Source: Fratercula arctica
Taxonomy: Eukaryota > Chordata > Aves > Charadriiformes > Alcidae
DNA length: 64,000 bases
Assembly (NCBI GenBank): GCA_947846985.1
Contig: CANTUZ010000003.1
Coordinates: forward strand, 124,318,626-124,382,625
Direction: 5' to 3'
Position 1 is the stretch's first letter. Every line of letters begins with the position of its first letter. Both the position numbers and the translations under genes were made by a program. The notes beneath the pieces are model-generated. The model was not told where the DNA came from, did not search any database, and saw only the letters and a list, made by a program, of their open reading frames with translations. This document shows positions 24,512 to 39,076 of this stretch, piece by piece.

Positions 24512-27500
24512 TTACGTCCACGCATTTAGGCCTCAGATGCCACAAGGCTGTAAGGAAGCGAACAGTATCAACACGTCAAGAATTCCATGAAGCTGCTTCT
24601 CCTCAAGAGTCATTGTTCAGATGTTTAATAGATTGATTACAACGTGAAGTGCTGTTCATCCCCATACCTGGAACTGAAACAGCAAATCCAAACAATCAGG
24701 AGGTAAGAAAGGCCCCATTACCATGCAGCACACCGTCGCAGCTGAGGTCCCATCACATGTACCCCCTCGGAAGGCACTTTAAAATGACACTGCCTCATTC
24801 AACAATGACGCGGACAGTGATTAACTAAGAATTTTACATGTATCTCAAGTTCCAGCTCCCTTACTCCACATACTGCATACATTTAAATACTGATCTGTAA
24901 ACTAAAAAGGCAGTAATTAAGTTTCTTTGCAAAGACTATTAGAAAATACAACTTTCCTGTAAAGTGAAAATAATTACTCTGCCAAGGGAGGAATTAAGAT
25001 ACATGAGCTTAACAACATTAATTACAGGTGCCTGACTGAAGGTCTGTAAGGAAAGGTGTTTTAACGAACTAAAGCTACATCCACAAGAGCTCAAAACAAC
25101 CCAGTTTCTAGCAACCCTTCCTCGAGAGGCATCATGTCCTCCTCCATGTTCAGAGGGAGTGACAATGGCACAGGCATTCATGCCTCACCAACTCGAGCCA
25201 CACTTTTGGGTGACTAACAGATGCACCACTGGCGATTTAAATTGACGGAGACGGCTAAGGCAGCACAAAAGAACAACACGGTTTTCTACCTCTGCCAAAG
25301 CAAGAGGGTAGGGGACTTTTGGCAAGCTCTTTACCTGCTGCAGCTATGCCCGTGAACCCTCCAGGGCATTAAACAGCACGCAATGGCTGCATCCAGACGC
25401 GGGCCAGCTGGTGACGAGGGAAGATCCCAGGACCAGAACTTCAGCCAGTGGGCGATGCGTTCGTGGCACAGGCTTGATCTCATGGGTTTGATTCAAGAGC
25501 TAGCACTCTCCATATCAGGGCCTGGGCAAAGTTCAGGAGATAACCAGGGCAAGGACCATTTCCCAATAAAATGGATGCAGACACTGGGTTCTGCGTATCA
25601 AGGGACAGCCATTTCCAACAGCTCAGAATCTGGCATGTTTAACAAGCAACAATGCAGTAAACATGTTCAAAGCATAGGTGGGTGCAGTCTCCTGGGTGAG
25701 TCTACTCTACATTCACACCAAGCAGACTAAAATTGAGATCCCAGTGACGAAAGTTCAGAGTCTCATTTCAGGCACGTACACAGACAGAAGCCATTTCTCA
25801 GGCCAGAACCAGTTATGAAACCCTCGCATCCTCTCCTCCCCAGCCGCCTTCATCTCATTTCTAAGCACTTTTGTCTAATGACGTATAACTAGATACAGTC
25901 TGTAACACTGAGGGGTAAGCACCCTCGATACAGCGTGCTGTGCGGGGAGATCCGAGGCGGCCACAGAGAGCAGGCAGATCATCCCGTGAGGGTCCCATGG
26001 GATTTCTCTTCACTCAACCATATCCCTTCCACGGGAGGAGTTTCAGAAGCCACGTGAAAGTCCAGCTCAAGTTTACATGTAAAAAAATCTCTGCTCAGAA
26101 AGAAAACTAAAGCTTCCTGTTGACACCACCTACGCTGCCACCGAGCTCTACGAAACCACGCACAGTTTCAACACAAGCAGTTACTTCTTCCAGAAAAAAG
26201 AAACTTTATCATCTTGTTATTCCAGCAGCTAAACCTTACACAAGGCTCCCACAAACAAAACAAAAGAAAATGAACAAAGGAACTATTTTAGTGATGTTTT
26301 ATGCATACCAAGAGACAAAAGAGACAATAAGGTTTTTATTCACAAGGTAGTACGGGGAAAAAAAAAAAAAGGAAATGAAGCTCTAGCAAGAAGCAGCACT
26401 CACTTCAGAGTTCTTGCCATGCAGCAATAATCTCTGCTTAGTGTCAGTTAATTCCAGGTTTGAGGGCTGATTTAATTCTCTGCCATTACATCTTTCATTT
26501 TCCAATATAACGCAATAAACTTCTGGCCCAGGTAGCAGAGCTGTGCCAGGACCTTCACCACGCGTGTCTTCCGAGAGGGCGTCACATGAAGCAGCCGTAC
26601 CTCCCCCTCTGAACCCCTCTGGCACCGAAGCCCATTAGATCTCCCACCTAAAGTCACCGTAGGGAAAGGTCTGGGCTCCAGCAAGCTGACAGTCTGCATA
26701 AAAATTCACAACTAATTGGAATTCTACTCTAAACCAACAAGCATGTGCTCCAAGTATGTTCAAGTTCAATTACAGCCGATTAAATTGGTTTTCATGCATG
26801 TCTTAGCCTACTTATGTTTCCCAGCTAGAAAATAAATACGTACATGAATCTGCTTTCGCACAAACTGCTGCTATTTATGAAACAGAAAATTTGTCACTAC
26901 TTTCTGTAGCAGTAATTTTGTCCTCAAGCTACATAAAAATAAATTCAAGTTAACACTTACCCTGGCTATTTTATACTCAGCAGACTGACAAGACAGAAAA
27001 CACATAAACGAAGGGAAGTAGATTCATTCAGGAAAAGCATTAGCTTTGTCAGAGGCGAGTACTGTGCCTTGGAAGTCATGAAAAAGATTCAGGCAGTCAA
27101 TAAATAGTTCGAAGCTGAAGAAAAGCCCAGCAGCTCTCTGCCTTCCCAACTTCCGTAAGGACAGCTTACTGCAGCGCAGAAACTCAGAGCACGCACTTCT
27201 TGTTTCAATAATTAAAACTCCTTACTGCTGGAGCTACCAGAAAAATGCAGAGCCCATCACTTCGGTTTTCAGACCAGACACCTTGCTGGAACATACACTT
27301 TCAGCTGAACCCACAGATCTACCTTTGATTGTTTTCAGCCACACCAGCAGATGAAAGATAAAATGCCCTGAAACGCCCCCCAGGTCCGACACAGGATTTC
27401 AAACTCCCAACAGCAAAACTGAGGAGTCAGAGATTCCCCAAGTGTTTCCAAACAGATGTTGACACTTGTTTGCATGATGCGGTCACGATCAATATTTGAA

Positions 27501-29549
27501 AAATCAAAGCTTGTAATGCTTTACAGGCTTCACTGTAGGTCTTAAGTTTTTCAGAGATGTTAAGTCGGTGCAGCTTTAGGAGGGCAAGGTACTTACTGCA
27601 TTTGAAGGTTTAAATGTTTTCTCTGGTGGAACAGTCTACCAGCCGCCTTTTCCAACTCACAAAAGAGAAGGCACATGCTTTTAAGTGACTACTTACTGCT
27701 GGAAAACCAGGTTTCTTTCACGAGAAAGAGAAAATATTGCCATTATTTATGAAAGAACCCTAACTTGAGCTACCTAGACTACAGCACAGCAGCAAGCGAA
27801 GCTCTAGTTGCACTAACAGGCACTGACATTACTAAAGCAGCGAGCACCGCAGCAGAGGCATCACTCCCGGTTACCAGAGGGCTGGAGATAAGCTTTGGCC
27901 CAGTCCTTTCTGTGCAAAGTTTTCACTGCGGAATTGCTGGTTAAGGACACACCTATTATTTCCTACCCAGACTCCAAAGAATGGCATTGTGTCTAGTGTT
28001 AAATATAGTACGTGCAACTCTGAAGCTCCATTGCTTGTGCTATTCAATACGGGTTTAACTGAAGCAGTTGCCATGTGATTTAGGATGTTTTCAGTTCCTG
28101 AGTATCAACTCATACGTATACTCCAATACCCAAGTTTCATAAAAAGCTTTAATTTATGAACCCTTCAGTATCAAGAAACACGGAGACTTCACAGAGTCAA
28201 AGGACAGCAGCAGGTATTTCTCTTTGGTTTAAACCCAGCTCTAGGAATAAGACAATTTCCACACCTGGAGCTACACAGCACACTGTGACCATGACACTTC
28301 CCCCAACTCCCTACTCTTGGAGATCAAGTATCTTAACACCAGATGTTTCCACCCAACCTCTTTACATTCTCCAGCAAGTGAGAAGATGGATGGCAGTGTT
28401 GTCAAGCTAATTAGCAGGAAAAAAATTTGATGTAAAAAATAAAAAAAAAAGGCCTATTGCTACAATATTGCCCAGAAGCATCACATTTGTCAGTAACTCT
28501 CGACACCTTTTTTTTGGTATTACCGATACTGCGACACTCAAACACATTAAAAGAGCCTGAGAAACAGGAATTATGTACCTTTGGAAGGGAGGAAAAAATT
28601 GGAAGAGTGTCACACAACACGCCTAGAATCAAAAGTTATTGCTGCCGCAAAACCCCGGCCTGTCCCCAGGCAGCACTGGAGGTCGTAAGACTTGTTTGGA
28701 TTCTTTTGCTTGCTGTACACTGCAGCGAGGTTCACTGCACCACACCTGCAAGGAGAAAAAAGCCTCAAGCCAGCACCTTGCCTACTCCCAACTCCCATGA
28801 AAAGGCACTCTGTCTCTAGACGATAACAACCCGTGCTCACTTGCAAGGCAACCACAGAGACTCCTGGTCTCAATCCTCATGGAATAAAGCCATTTCCTTT
28901 CGTGCTGCAGAGCCAGGAGTGGGCACAGCCATCCCACCTCCGCAAAGGACCTGCTCCAGCTCCCTGTATCCCGCATCTCTTCTGCAGCAAAGCATCTGAC
29001 TATGATACCGAAAGGGACTAGGTCAGAAAATGACATCAGGATTTATACAGAAAGAATTGAGGTTAAAAACAAGTTTTGCCACTAGCTGGACGAGCAGCAC
29101 TGTGAGTTACAGGGTGAGAAACCACAATGCTGACAGCAACTCTGCCCAAAGAGGCGCCTGCTTGGAGCTGTGCTGAAGCTCCTGCAAAAGCTCAGTGAGG
29201 AGCACCTGAACTTGCTCCGAGCAAGACATCACATGCCTTCTTTATCAGTCATTTCTTCTACCTCTTCAGAAACCACTTTGTTAGAAGCTCCTTTACAAAG
29301 CTGGTGGCCGTTATCTAAGCTCTGAAGATCAAAAGGAGACTTCCAGCAGGAATCTCACCAGACTGCAGTGCTTTTGATCCCATCCAGCAGCAGCTCTGAC
29401 GCACACTGGGAACTGGGACCCCCAGCCCAGGTCCTGTCCTGGCACCCAGGGCCAACAGTGAAACTAGGGCAGGCTGGGGAGCATGGAACATGCACTGGAA
29501 CACCCCATAGCAGGGCCACATAACTCAGGTTGCCTGGGGTCCCTTCCAG

Positions 29550-29650
29550 AAACACTTCCATTACCCCAAGGATGGCAATCCCACCACCTCCTGCATTTCT
29601 GTTCCAGCCGCAGACCACCTTCAGCACAATATTTCCTCAATACTCAGGTT
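29550..29650 (-). mobile_element. Probable decayed CR1 3' fragment
   Basis: The segment reading 'aaggatggcaatcccaccac', followed by 'ttctgttccag' and 'cagcacaatatttcctcaat', parallels the better-preserved older CR1 at 24.4 kb ('agggatggcgactccaccac', 'cctcttccaatgcttc', 'aggaaattgttcct'). Divergence and indels are high. I infer an old copy in the same orientation, with moderate certainty. Confidence 0.45.
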
Positions 29651-31087
29651 GAGTCTTCCCTGTTGTGACTCGTGTCCAGTGCTTCTCATCCTCAGCAGCA
29701 GCCTCCAGCAGCACCACAGTGATTGCCCGGGACCAGAATCTGGGCAGCCGCATCCTCCTGGTTCTCCAGGTGGGTCAAGGTCTCAGGCATGCTGGGACAC
29801 ATGCCCTGCGGCACATGGCCACCACGACCGAGCAGACGCTAGAGGCCTAACACTCACAGGTGGAGTTTCTGAGCCCCCTTCCAAACAAACCACCAGCACT
29901 TCTGTTCACCAGTCCTGCTCACTGACCTAGGAATGAGAAGCACCAGACTCTCCAGAGAACTCACATTTCTGGTCCATGCTGTCCCTGACATACCAACATT
30001 AAGAACCAAACCCAAAGAATTAGCCAGTAGGATCTTTGTTTTCACCAGAAACTTGAGTAGCTAAAAAAAAATTTAAAAATCATTTTGTTGTTTACTGACA
30101 AGATCAAAAAGTTACGTTGAGATGAAAGCACTTCACAGCATGCTTAATGAAACAGGAGTGTTGGTGGGATTCATTTAACCAACAATTAGACAGCTATATT
30201 TAAGCTGCACGTCTAAGCTTCCTCCAAAGTGACACAGGCGTGCGTACGTACTGCCACATTCAGATGGATGGAGTTTCTTATTTTCCTTCACCCCAATTAC
30301 AGCAGGAGCCTCGACAGCTAGCCCGTGCTGACAGCTCAGCTTTTAACGAGCTAGTTCTGCTGGAGGAATGCCGTTTCAGAAGAGGAAGGGAAGAGGATAA
30401 GACACAGGCTGCAGCAAGCCTTGGGAGGTGTGAAATTAAGATTGCTACCTAAGGAACTGGAAACACCTAGATACTTATACAAACATTTTCAACTTTTTTT
30501 TAATTATCAAAGTTCAGACATTTACTATAAATCCGCAACAGCAAGAGAGTTTAACTGCAATCAAGTTAGTTACCCACAGGGAAGTCAGCTGCCAGGGAGA
30601 TTTGGTGGTGAGAAAGAACAGGTACCATGCCTAGGGTTAGAAGGGCAGGAGAGACAACACCTGGCACATCAATAGGTTCGTTCATACATCCAGATGCCTG
30701 AAGTTAGTAACTGAACATCTGAACCGAAATGTCAAATCACCTTTACTCTAGAAGACTAAAACAATGGTGAGACAAAGTTAAGACACAACCATCCCAGAGG
30801 GCAGAACAACTTTTTCGTGGGGACCAGGTGCATACCATTCAGTGCGTGTTGCCATGAAACAGACACAAGTTTGACCTCATAAGCCACAGATGACACAATT
30901 TGACAGGACCAGCTTTAATGAACCTTCTGATAGCCTCGTAAATCAAAAGACAAGAAAGTAACTGCTACCCCAACCTAAAATGGGTAAACATCTGAAGTTA
31001 CTACAGTACTACCCATCTTCATAACCACATCTATTAAGGGTTTTGAAGCTCAGATCTTGGGCCAAGACAGCTTCCCACTGAGGATGA

Positions 31088-32005
31088 CATCTTCATCAAT
31101 GACACAGACAGTGGAATCAAGGACACCCTCAGCAGATTTACAGACAACACCAGGCTGAGTGGGGCAGTGACACGCCTGAGGGACGGGGTGCCATCCAGAG
31201 GGACCTGGACAGGCTGGAGAAGTGGGTCCCTCTGAACCTCATGAGGTCCAACAAGGCCAAGTGCAGGGTCCTGCCCCCGGGTTGGGGCAGCCCCCGGTGC
31301 CAGCCCAGGCTGGGCATGGAGGGATGGAGAGCAGCCCTGAGAGAAGGGCTTGGGGGTGCTGGGGGGGGAAAAAGTCGGCCACGAGCCAGCACCGTGCGCT
31401 GGCAGCCCAGAAACCCCCCGCAGCCTGGGCTGCATCCCCAGCAGCGTGGGCAGCAGGGCGAGGGGGGGGATTCTGCCCCTCTGCTCCGCTCGGGGGAGAT
31501 CCCCCCTGCAGCGCTGCCTCCAGCTCTGGGGCCTCAGCACAGGAGAGACACAGAGCTGTTGGAGCGGGGCCAGAGGAGGCCCCGGAGATGCTGGGAGGGC
31601 TGGAGCCCCTCTGCTGGGAGGACAGGCTGAGAGAGCTGGGGGGGGTCAGCCTGGAGAAGAGAAGGCTCCGCGGAGACCTTCCAGCCCCTGCCAGGCCCTC
31701 AAGGGGCTCCAGGAAAGCTGGGGAGGGACTCTGGATCAGGGAGGGGAGCCGTGGGACAAGGGGGAAGGGTTTTACACTGACAGAGGGGAGACTGAGATGA
31801 GAGATTGGGAAGAAATTCTTTGGTGTGAGGGGGGTGAGCCCCTGGCCCAGGTTGCCCAGAGAAGCTGTGGCTGCCCCATCCCTGGAGGGGTTCAAGGCCA
31901 GGTTGGACGGGGCTTGGAGCAACCTGGGCTGGTGGGAGGTGTCCCTGCCCAGGGCAGGGGGGTGGGACTGGATGGCTTTAAAGGTCCCTTCCCACCAAAA
32001 CCACC
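31088..32005 (+). mobile_element. CR1 LINE, about 0.9 kb, with broken reverse transcriptase
   Basis: A 5'-truncated CR1 in plus orientation (antisense to RAB10 intron 1). It starts in the reverse-transcriptase core: [20 protein letters not shown], then RLSG. The catalytic F-A-D-D box is FTDN here, losing the second Asp. One base is missing just after SGAV, so the next segment reads in the wrong frame, and further indels follow in the C-terminal region. The 3' end reaches 'ccttcccaccaaaaccaccc' but lacks clear tail octamers. It is about 98% identical by eye to the copy at 41.3-42.2 kb. The large overlapping frames on both strands are CR1 sequence, not host genes. Confidence 0.93.
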
Positions 32006-33275
32006 CTGCTAGACTGTGGTACTAAAGGAATTCCCAGTTCATAAAGCATCATGCCACACCAGACCCACATTATTGGGAAGATGCTGTTTCCAGCGCTGTC
32101 CTCAATCCAAAAACTGCTTTGGCGTATCTGGTATCTGTAGAGCTAATCATTAGTCAAAATATGAAAGAACACCAGTTTGAAAAGCATCCTTGAGGAAAAA
32201 GCTGTACAGGTACGGATGTCAGCATAGGTATTCCATACTTAATGGTAATCAAGAAAGCAGACCTCTCTCAGGGAGCATTAAGTCAGATTTTGGAAATACA
32301 AGACACAAATGGGTACTTCTCCAGGTTACACAGTATAAGACAGCCACAATTCCAGTGGGAAAGAAAGCCTTGAGTTGTTTTAGCTACAGAAAAGAACAAA
32401 AACATGCAGAGACTTCTAGTTAAACCCACACAAGACTTCTGGTTAAACCCACGCAGAAAAGAAAAGCCCACACAGTTAAGTCGTACCGAAACACTGAACT
32501 TGCAGCAGCAGCTCTGGTCTCTTTACTGTTTCCCCAGGGCCAGACAAGGAATTCCCAAAGCACCAGGAATTTGACAAGCCTGTTTTTCACAAAGCTTTTC
32601 TGAAGAACCTTCCCCCCTCAGCGAGGGTTACACAAAACCAACAGCAGCTGAAACCTTTCTCCACGTGTCATCAGAAGGTCACGCAGCAAAAAAGGCGCCG
32701 GCCACCACTGCCAGGGGAATCCATGCAACCTGCTCTCACCCACTGTCTTTCACAGGCATTATTCAACCCCAGGCAGGACGATGTTTCCCGGCAGGAATCG
32801 CCATCCTTCCCGCGATTCTCCTGCTCTTCCCTCCATGACACTGCTAACAAGCAAGAACACGCTGCCCTTCCACCGCTCCCAAGAGGAGGAGGAGGACAAG
32901 AGCAAGCCGTTGCCACCCAAGCGGTGGAAGTGGCCCACACCCTGGTCCCGAGGGCTGCAGGAGCAGGTACAGCCAGCATGGCCTGCCAAGACACAACCCC
33001 GCACATGCAGCACCGCTGGACTAGAGGCAGCTACATCTGCTTAGCACATGCTAAAAAACCCCCTTCAAGTTAAGGTCACTTCTTTTCTATCTCCTGATGA
33101 AGTATTTATGAACAGGCTCTCAACTGATTCTCTACTTAAACACCAGTATTAACTTTACGGGTAGAAAAGATTAAAAATTTTCTCAGGATAAAGAGAGAGG
33201 AGTGACAGATACTCTTTCTAAAGAGGTAAATCAAGAAGTCAGGAGGAAACCACTTCTCTGCACCACACACCTCTA

Positions 33276-33714
33276 AAATCATAGAATGGTTTAGGTTGGA
33301 AGGGATCTCCTTAAAGGCCATCTAGTCCCACCCCCTGCCCTGGGCAGGGACACCTCCCACCAGCCCAGGTTGCTCCAAGCCCCGTCCAACCTGGCCTTGA
33401 ACCCCTCCAGGGATGGGGCAGCCACAGCTTCTCGGGGCAACCTGGGCCAGGGGCTCACCCCCCTCACACCAAAGAATTTCTTCCCAATCTCTCCTCTCAG
33501 TCTCCCCTCTGTCAGTGTAAAACCCTTCCCCCTCGTCCCACGGCTCCCCTCCCTGATCCAGAGTCCCTCCCCAGCTTTCCTGGAGCCCCTTGAGGGCCTG
33601 GCAGGGGCTGGAAGGTCTCCGCGGAGCCTTCTCTTCTCCAGGCTGAACCCCCCCAGCTCTCTCAGCCTGTCCTCCCAGCAGAGGGGCTCCAGCCCTCCCA
33701 GCATCTCCAGGGCC
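33276..33714 (-). mobile_element. CR1 LINE 3' end (about 440 bp), minus orientation
   Basis: The plus strand begins at 'aaaatcatagaatggtttag' and follows the young CR1 consensus seen in this window to the 'cagcatctcc' truncation point. It is sense to RAB10 and lies 1.27 kb from the opposite-facing copy at 31.1-32.0 kb. Its extreme 3' end ('ggtttaggttggaagggatc', then 'catctagtccca') follows an older tail type, while the body is the young type. Confidence 0.93.
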
Positions 33715-36700
33715 CTCGAAGGAAGGCTCCATCCCTGCTTAGCGGTTCCCAAGCAAGTTTTCTAGCAACGTCAACAGGCATTTTGTTTGGTCTTGTAAAA
33801 TTCAAGAACAGAGCACAGATTATACAGACAGCCTGTCACAAGAAGCTACAGGCCTGCACTCCGAAGCAGGAACACACTTTACCCTAGAAAATGTTAGCAA
33901 CTTTATCCGCTGTTTATCCTTGCCACTTACTGTTGAAGTGACAGTTCAGTCTCCTCCTGGATACAGCGCTGGCTTAATTGCGGCAGCCAGCCTCCACATG
34001 CTCCTTCCCATTCCTCTCCACGTCTTCTGATCACACTTAGCGCATTTAGGCAACAGCTGCCTATTAGTTTCAGCTGAACAGAAATAGCATGTCAGTGCAA
34101 GGACAAACAGAAAAGGGAGCAGCAGGGCTATGTGTCCTGTGCAGCCACCGCACAGGTATGTGCCTGAGGAAGGAGTTCAGCAACGTTCTCAGCCTGCACC
34201 AACTGTTTTTGCCCCGAGGCAGCAGCAGCACAGGGAGAGGAGCAAGCCCAGTTTACGGTTTGTTTCATACTGGGGGCAGGGAGAAGGGAACACCAGGCAC
34301 TGGCAGCGCTGCCAAGCGCTTTCTATCATGGAACCACAACCCTAAAAGTGAATTTTCGGTACGAGTGCCACCTATTCCAGTGTTTCCATGTCCTGAGATG
34401 CCCTACGTGCTCTGCCAGTACAGATTTATACAGTAACATAAGAAGCCAGATCGGGGAACTGATTCAGCTCAGCTGAAAAAATAGCTATGCTTAAAAAAAA
34501 GTTTCCACCTGGCTCAGTTCCTCAGCTCTTCTCCATACAGCCATCCACACGCTCCTCATCAGCGCTGCGAGGCACACACGGGCAAAATTGTTGCTCACTA
34601 TCCATGGCCCTTGATTAACAAAACCCAAAACACCCTCAACCATACTGTATCACACCGTAAGTCCAGTTCGCTCTGTAACCCCTCTCCTGGGCATCCCAGC
34701 AGCCAGGGGTGAGGAGAACCACTCCCTCCAGCCACCAAGAGCTGAGGGGATTCCCAAGCCCAAGACCACATCCAGAGCATCAATCCAACAGCCACCGATG
34801 GATCCACTTCAATTTTCTACTTTCATTCTGAACCTGCTTATATTTTCCCCTCCAGAACTTCCTGCGACAGCAACAGCTCAGAAGTTTTACCTACGTGTAC
34901 AAATGATTTTTGCATCTCTTGCTGCCTGATGATTTCTGGACCCCATGTCATGGAACGGCTGAGCAGGAGTTGGGGTGGGGTTTTCGTTGGAGGTATGATT
35001 TATTGGGATTTTTTTTTTCCTAATTCACCTGCTCCCTGCCAGGAATCAGATACGGACTGAACTCACTGCCCAGGCACAATACAAACAGAACTCAAAGTTG
35101 TTTGCTGCTCCCACAAGCCAACAAGCTACAGATGAGACAGAAAAGATATGTAAGGAAAAAGCAAATCATCAACTGCTGTGGTAATGCTCTTCTTTTCGAC
35201 CCCAGAAACTACTTGTTTTTCAAAATTCGTTGCAACCACCAAACATCTAAAAGCATTTTCACAATTCAAAACTTAATTTCTGCCGAGTTTGTTTTCCCAC
35301 AGTCTACTGAGTTCTTCCCCATTCTCTGTCTGGGGCTCCTTTCTTCCCAATATCAATATATCACAATCATGGGCAAACAAATCCTCGTAAGATGTACAAA
35401 TAAACTTATTATATTTACTTTTTTTGATATCCAAGGACTGATTTTAAAAAATTTCACTGCTTAAATGTACCCATACACAATGATTCTGAAGCAAGTGCTT
35501 AGCAACTCAAAATCACTTCTAATTAAGGTCAAGGAAATAAATAAAAAAAACCACCAACCCAGGAAGAAATGAATTTTATCAGAAATTAGTTTTCACATAC
35601 CTTTGCGTTTAAAACAGTACAGTTTTGCACACTCCTAGCACAGCTTTGGCATCAAGACCTTCCTGTGTTCAGAATAAAATGATAAAATGATAACGAATAA
35701 AATGATAAAGGTGATCAAACCTCAAAAATCATACTGCTTTTTCTCCCTCCCTCTGGATTTTAGAGTTGCAGTCAGTAAGACCAGAAATACAGAACACAAC
35801 TGCATCTTCGCTATGGGTTAAGAGCCATGAAAGCTTTACCTGCATCAACAGCCTTTAGAGGGAATCTCAGGATGATTTGTTCTCCTGAGCGCATTACTAG
35901 AGGTAGTCAGATTTCATGGGAAAACATTTTTTGTGACTCATCTTAATTTGCATTTTACTTAGTCAAACAATAGCAATTATATGCTTGAGTTCAGTTTTGA
36001 CATTCAAATTTTTTAGACAGACATCCTCACATGAACAGCCCTCCCTACCGGCTCCTGCCCAGGCAGCAAAGGCCAGCGCTTTACCTGCTGACCCCGAACA
36101 GCTTTGCAAAGCGCTCCCGCACAGCTCCCACACATGGTTTTTCGACGGTTCACTTCAAGCTGTCATCAACTTGACATGTTGAATGTCAATAAAAAAAAAA
36201 ATACTACAGAAAATCAGGATCTCAAGTATGCATTGACTGGAAGCTACTTACACTAACATTTTTAATATTAAAGAAAATTTGCTGGTAGCATGAGTGGCAG
36301 CAGAGAAGCTACTAAAGTCAGCAGTGTTTGCGGAGAGGGGAGACAGGCAGCAGCCCGTTAACAGAAGCCCCCAGTACCCAGTGCTTAAGAGCCCCAGGGA
36401 GTAACACCAGTGCCCAGAGGAACAGCTACTGCCAACAGACCTGACCCAACTGCCGAGTAACCATAGAGTAACTGAAAAGTCACCACAATTTCTCAAAAAA
36501 AAAAAAAAGATACCATAAAAATTATTTCTGCACCAGAGGATTACTGAAGAGCTACTAAAAATAAAAACAGTTTGTGATAAGACTAAGTCTTCTATAGTTT
36601 ATTCCCTTTCTACCTGAAAACAGCAACACAGCGTTTGAGGACAAGGCCCCTGCTCTCCCCAGGGAGGTTACGATGACTTAGGGATTCTTGCAGAACAGCC

Positions 36701-39076
36701 ATCTGGATTATTTATAGTACCTCTAGACAGGGTAATGAAATCATTCACCCGGGCACCTCATCACATCCAAAAGCTTAACTGCTGTTTTAGCAGGAAATAT
36801 TAGATTGAAGTGATTCACAGTCAAATGTTAAAGAGAGTATACCGAATTACACATATAGTAAATCATATCCAAACTGCCATCATGGATCATGCCTAATCAG
36901 TCCTTAAAATGTGTAAAGATGAAAGTAAGTGAACGTAAGTTACTAATGTGAAGTAGAAATGCATTAGTATTGTATCTTCACTTACATATGCAGACAAGCC
37001 TTTGATTTTATAGCATTAAAACACTTCCCCTGCACTCATCTTTTACATGCACGGCCCAGTTTCAATATTCTTTGAGACCCACCCTTTCCTGTAAAGACTA
37101 GAAAGACCAAACCAGTCCCCGCTGACAGCCACCAGTACCACAGTACATTTCACATGCTTGGCTACCTCAGGTTCTTGGTGGAGCTCAGTGTAAACACAGA
37201 AACATGAATCAGAGCTAACAACCTACCAAGTATTGTTATTTTTTTTAAATATGAGGAGAGATTCAGCCAATAAACCAGTCACCTTCAATGTCATCTACTG
37301 TGTACACAAGTGCTTTGGAAATAGTATTTCCTTGTTGTCATCTGAGGTTTTTCCTGAAACCCTCCTCTTCCAGCTGCAAAACCAGCCCAAGTGGTGCAGC
37401 TACGGCCACAGGATGTATCACAACAGGTACCACCCAGCAAAGCACCTTTGAGGCTCCCTGTCCCCTTCCTGGACTGCCATTGCTGCCCTCACCGCTGCAG
37501 CACAGGAAAACCTGAGAAAGTCTGAAAATTGTAGCTACTGGTGGCAAGTTGAGGTAACATTTTCAGATTACTCAATCGCTTCGCTGTAATAAGGCAGAGA
37601 ACAACTAAGTGGACAGATGTCTTAACCCAGTTCAAGATTTTTCCTTCACAGATGGGCAGCTTTTCAAAAGATACTGAAGTAGAGTCTCCCTTTCAACTGA
37701 CACCACTTGCACAGGACGCCTTCCCACCAGGTTTCCTCATTAAGCAATTACTTTCAGAAGAACTAAGGAAACAATAAGACATCTTTGGGCAGTTAAGCAC
37801 CTGTAATTCAGCACCAGACAGAAAATCTATTTGTACCCCAAGATCTGCTAAATTCCACCGCGAAGAGGCAAGTCTGACACACCCTGACACACCAGCTGGT
37901 CATCAAGTGGTGTTCGCAGCTACCAGAACCAGACATTTAGTTCAGAATTTAGTAAATAAAACTTATTTGCCTTCCAAATGCACGTGTGCTACAAACGGCT
38001 TATGTACTCCAGAAACAAATACCTACTGGCCTAAATTGGTTTGACTGTTCAGAAACGATTCCAAACTCTGCCCATGCACACTTGCTACTAAACGTGATGA
38101 TACTCTGCTTGAACACTCAGAAACTGCAGTTAGACCAAGAAGTAAAACTAATTACTAAATTACTAATTACTAAAAATCGCTGATCACTAAAAGCGCAAGT
38201 TCTCCGGCGCAAGAGCCACCATGTATCTGCTGACTTCTTAACTAAGACATTGACTATTTTTAACTTTGAGAATTGAAATAAACCTTCCCAGCAAACTCAG
38301 AAAGCAACAAACGCCACGTGATCCAGGCGAGAATTTGCCAAGCAGCACAGAATTACACTACAGCCACGGCAGCAAAATAAATACAGCCTTCAATAGTCAA
38401 AGTATGCAATGTTAATAGACGTAATAAAGTGACCGTCACACACACCCCCAAAACAATTAAGCAAAACCCTGAGTTGGTCTAAAAACCTTTTAGGCAACAA
38501 CTGTGTCTTGACACTAAGTTGCCCCCCAAATATACTTTTTTTCATTTCCGATTACCCAAGGCCTGGTTAAAAGCTTCTTTTTACACCTTGTAGTCTGAGC
38601 TGCAGTTTTTACAGTGACGTTTCAACATGGATGAGGAAGTACACAGAAGCGTACTTACACCTAGCACTAAGATTTACACCAATACCCTATGTTCTTCTAC
38701 CGTTGCTGAACAGCTGTATGGCCAAAGACTAAAGGGATTTGTATCAAGCACAGAAACCCAGATCCAATTCAAACCCGCCAAAAAAAGATTGTCTTTTTTC
38801 CAGATGTGTGGTAGGTATCTGCACACATTACACCAGTGGGTACTGCAAGAAAGAGTGGAGGCATGAATTCTCTGAAATTGCCAGAGTCAGTCACCAAGGT
38901 TAGAAGCTGCTGACCTGAACTCTTCATCTGCAAAACAAGACGCTGTTCAGGAGAAGAAAAACAAAACACTATGAGAAAGCTAAGGAGAAAGGATGTTAGA
39001 TACAAGGCCTGTCTCAGAGCGTAGATTAAACAGAAAGAGGAAAGCCAGAAAAATACACAGCTCTCCTTCATGATCA

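Noticed and set aside
31222..31922. Frames of about 190-230 codons on both strands at 31-32 kb, with similar ones at 41.3-42.2 kb
   Set aside because: They are CR1 polymerase sequence, broken by frameshifts and an altered active site, or its antisense.
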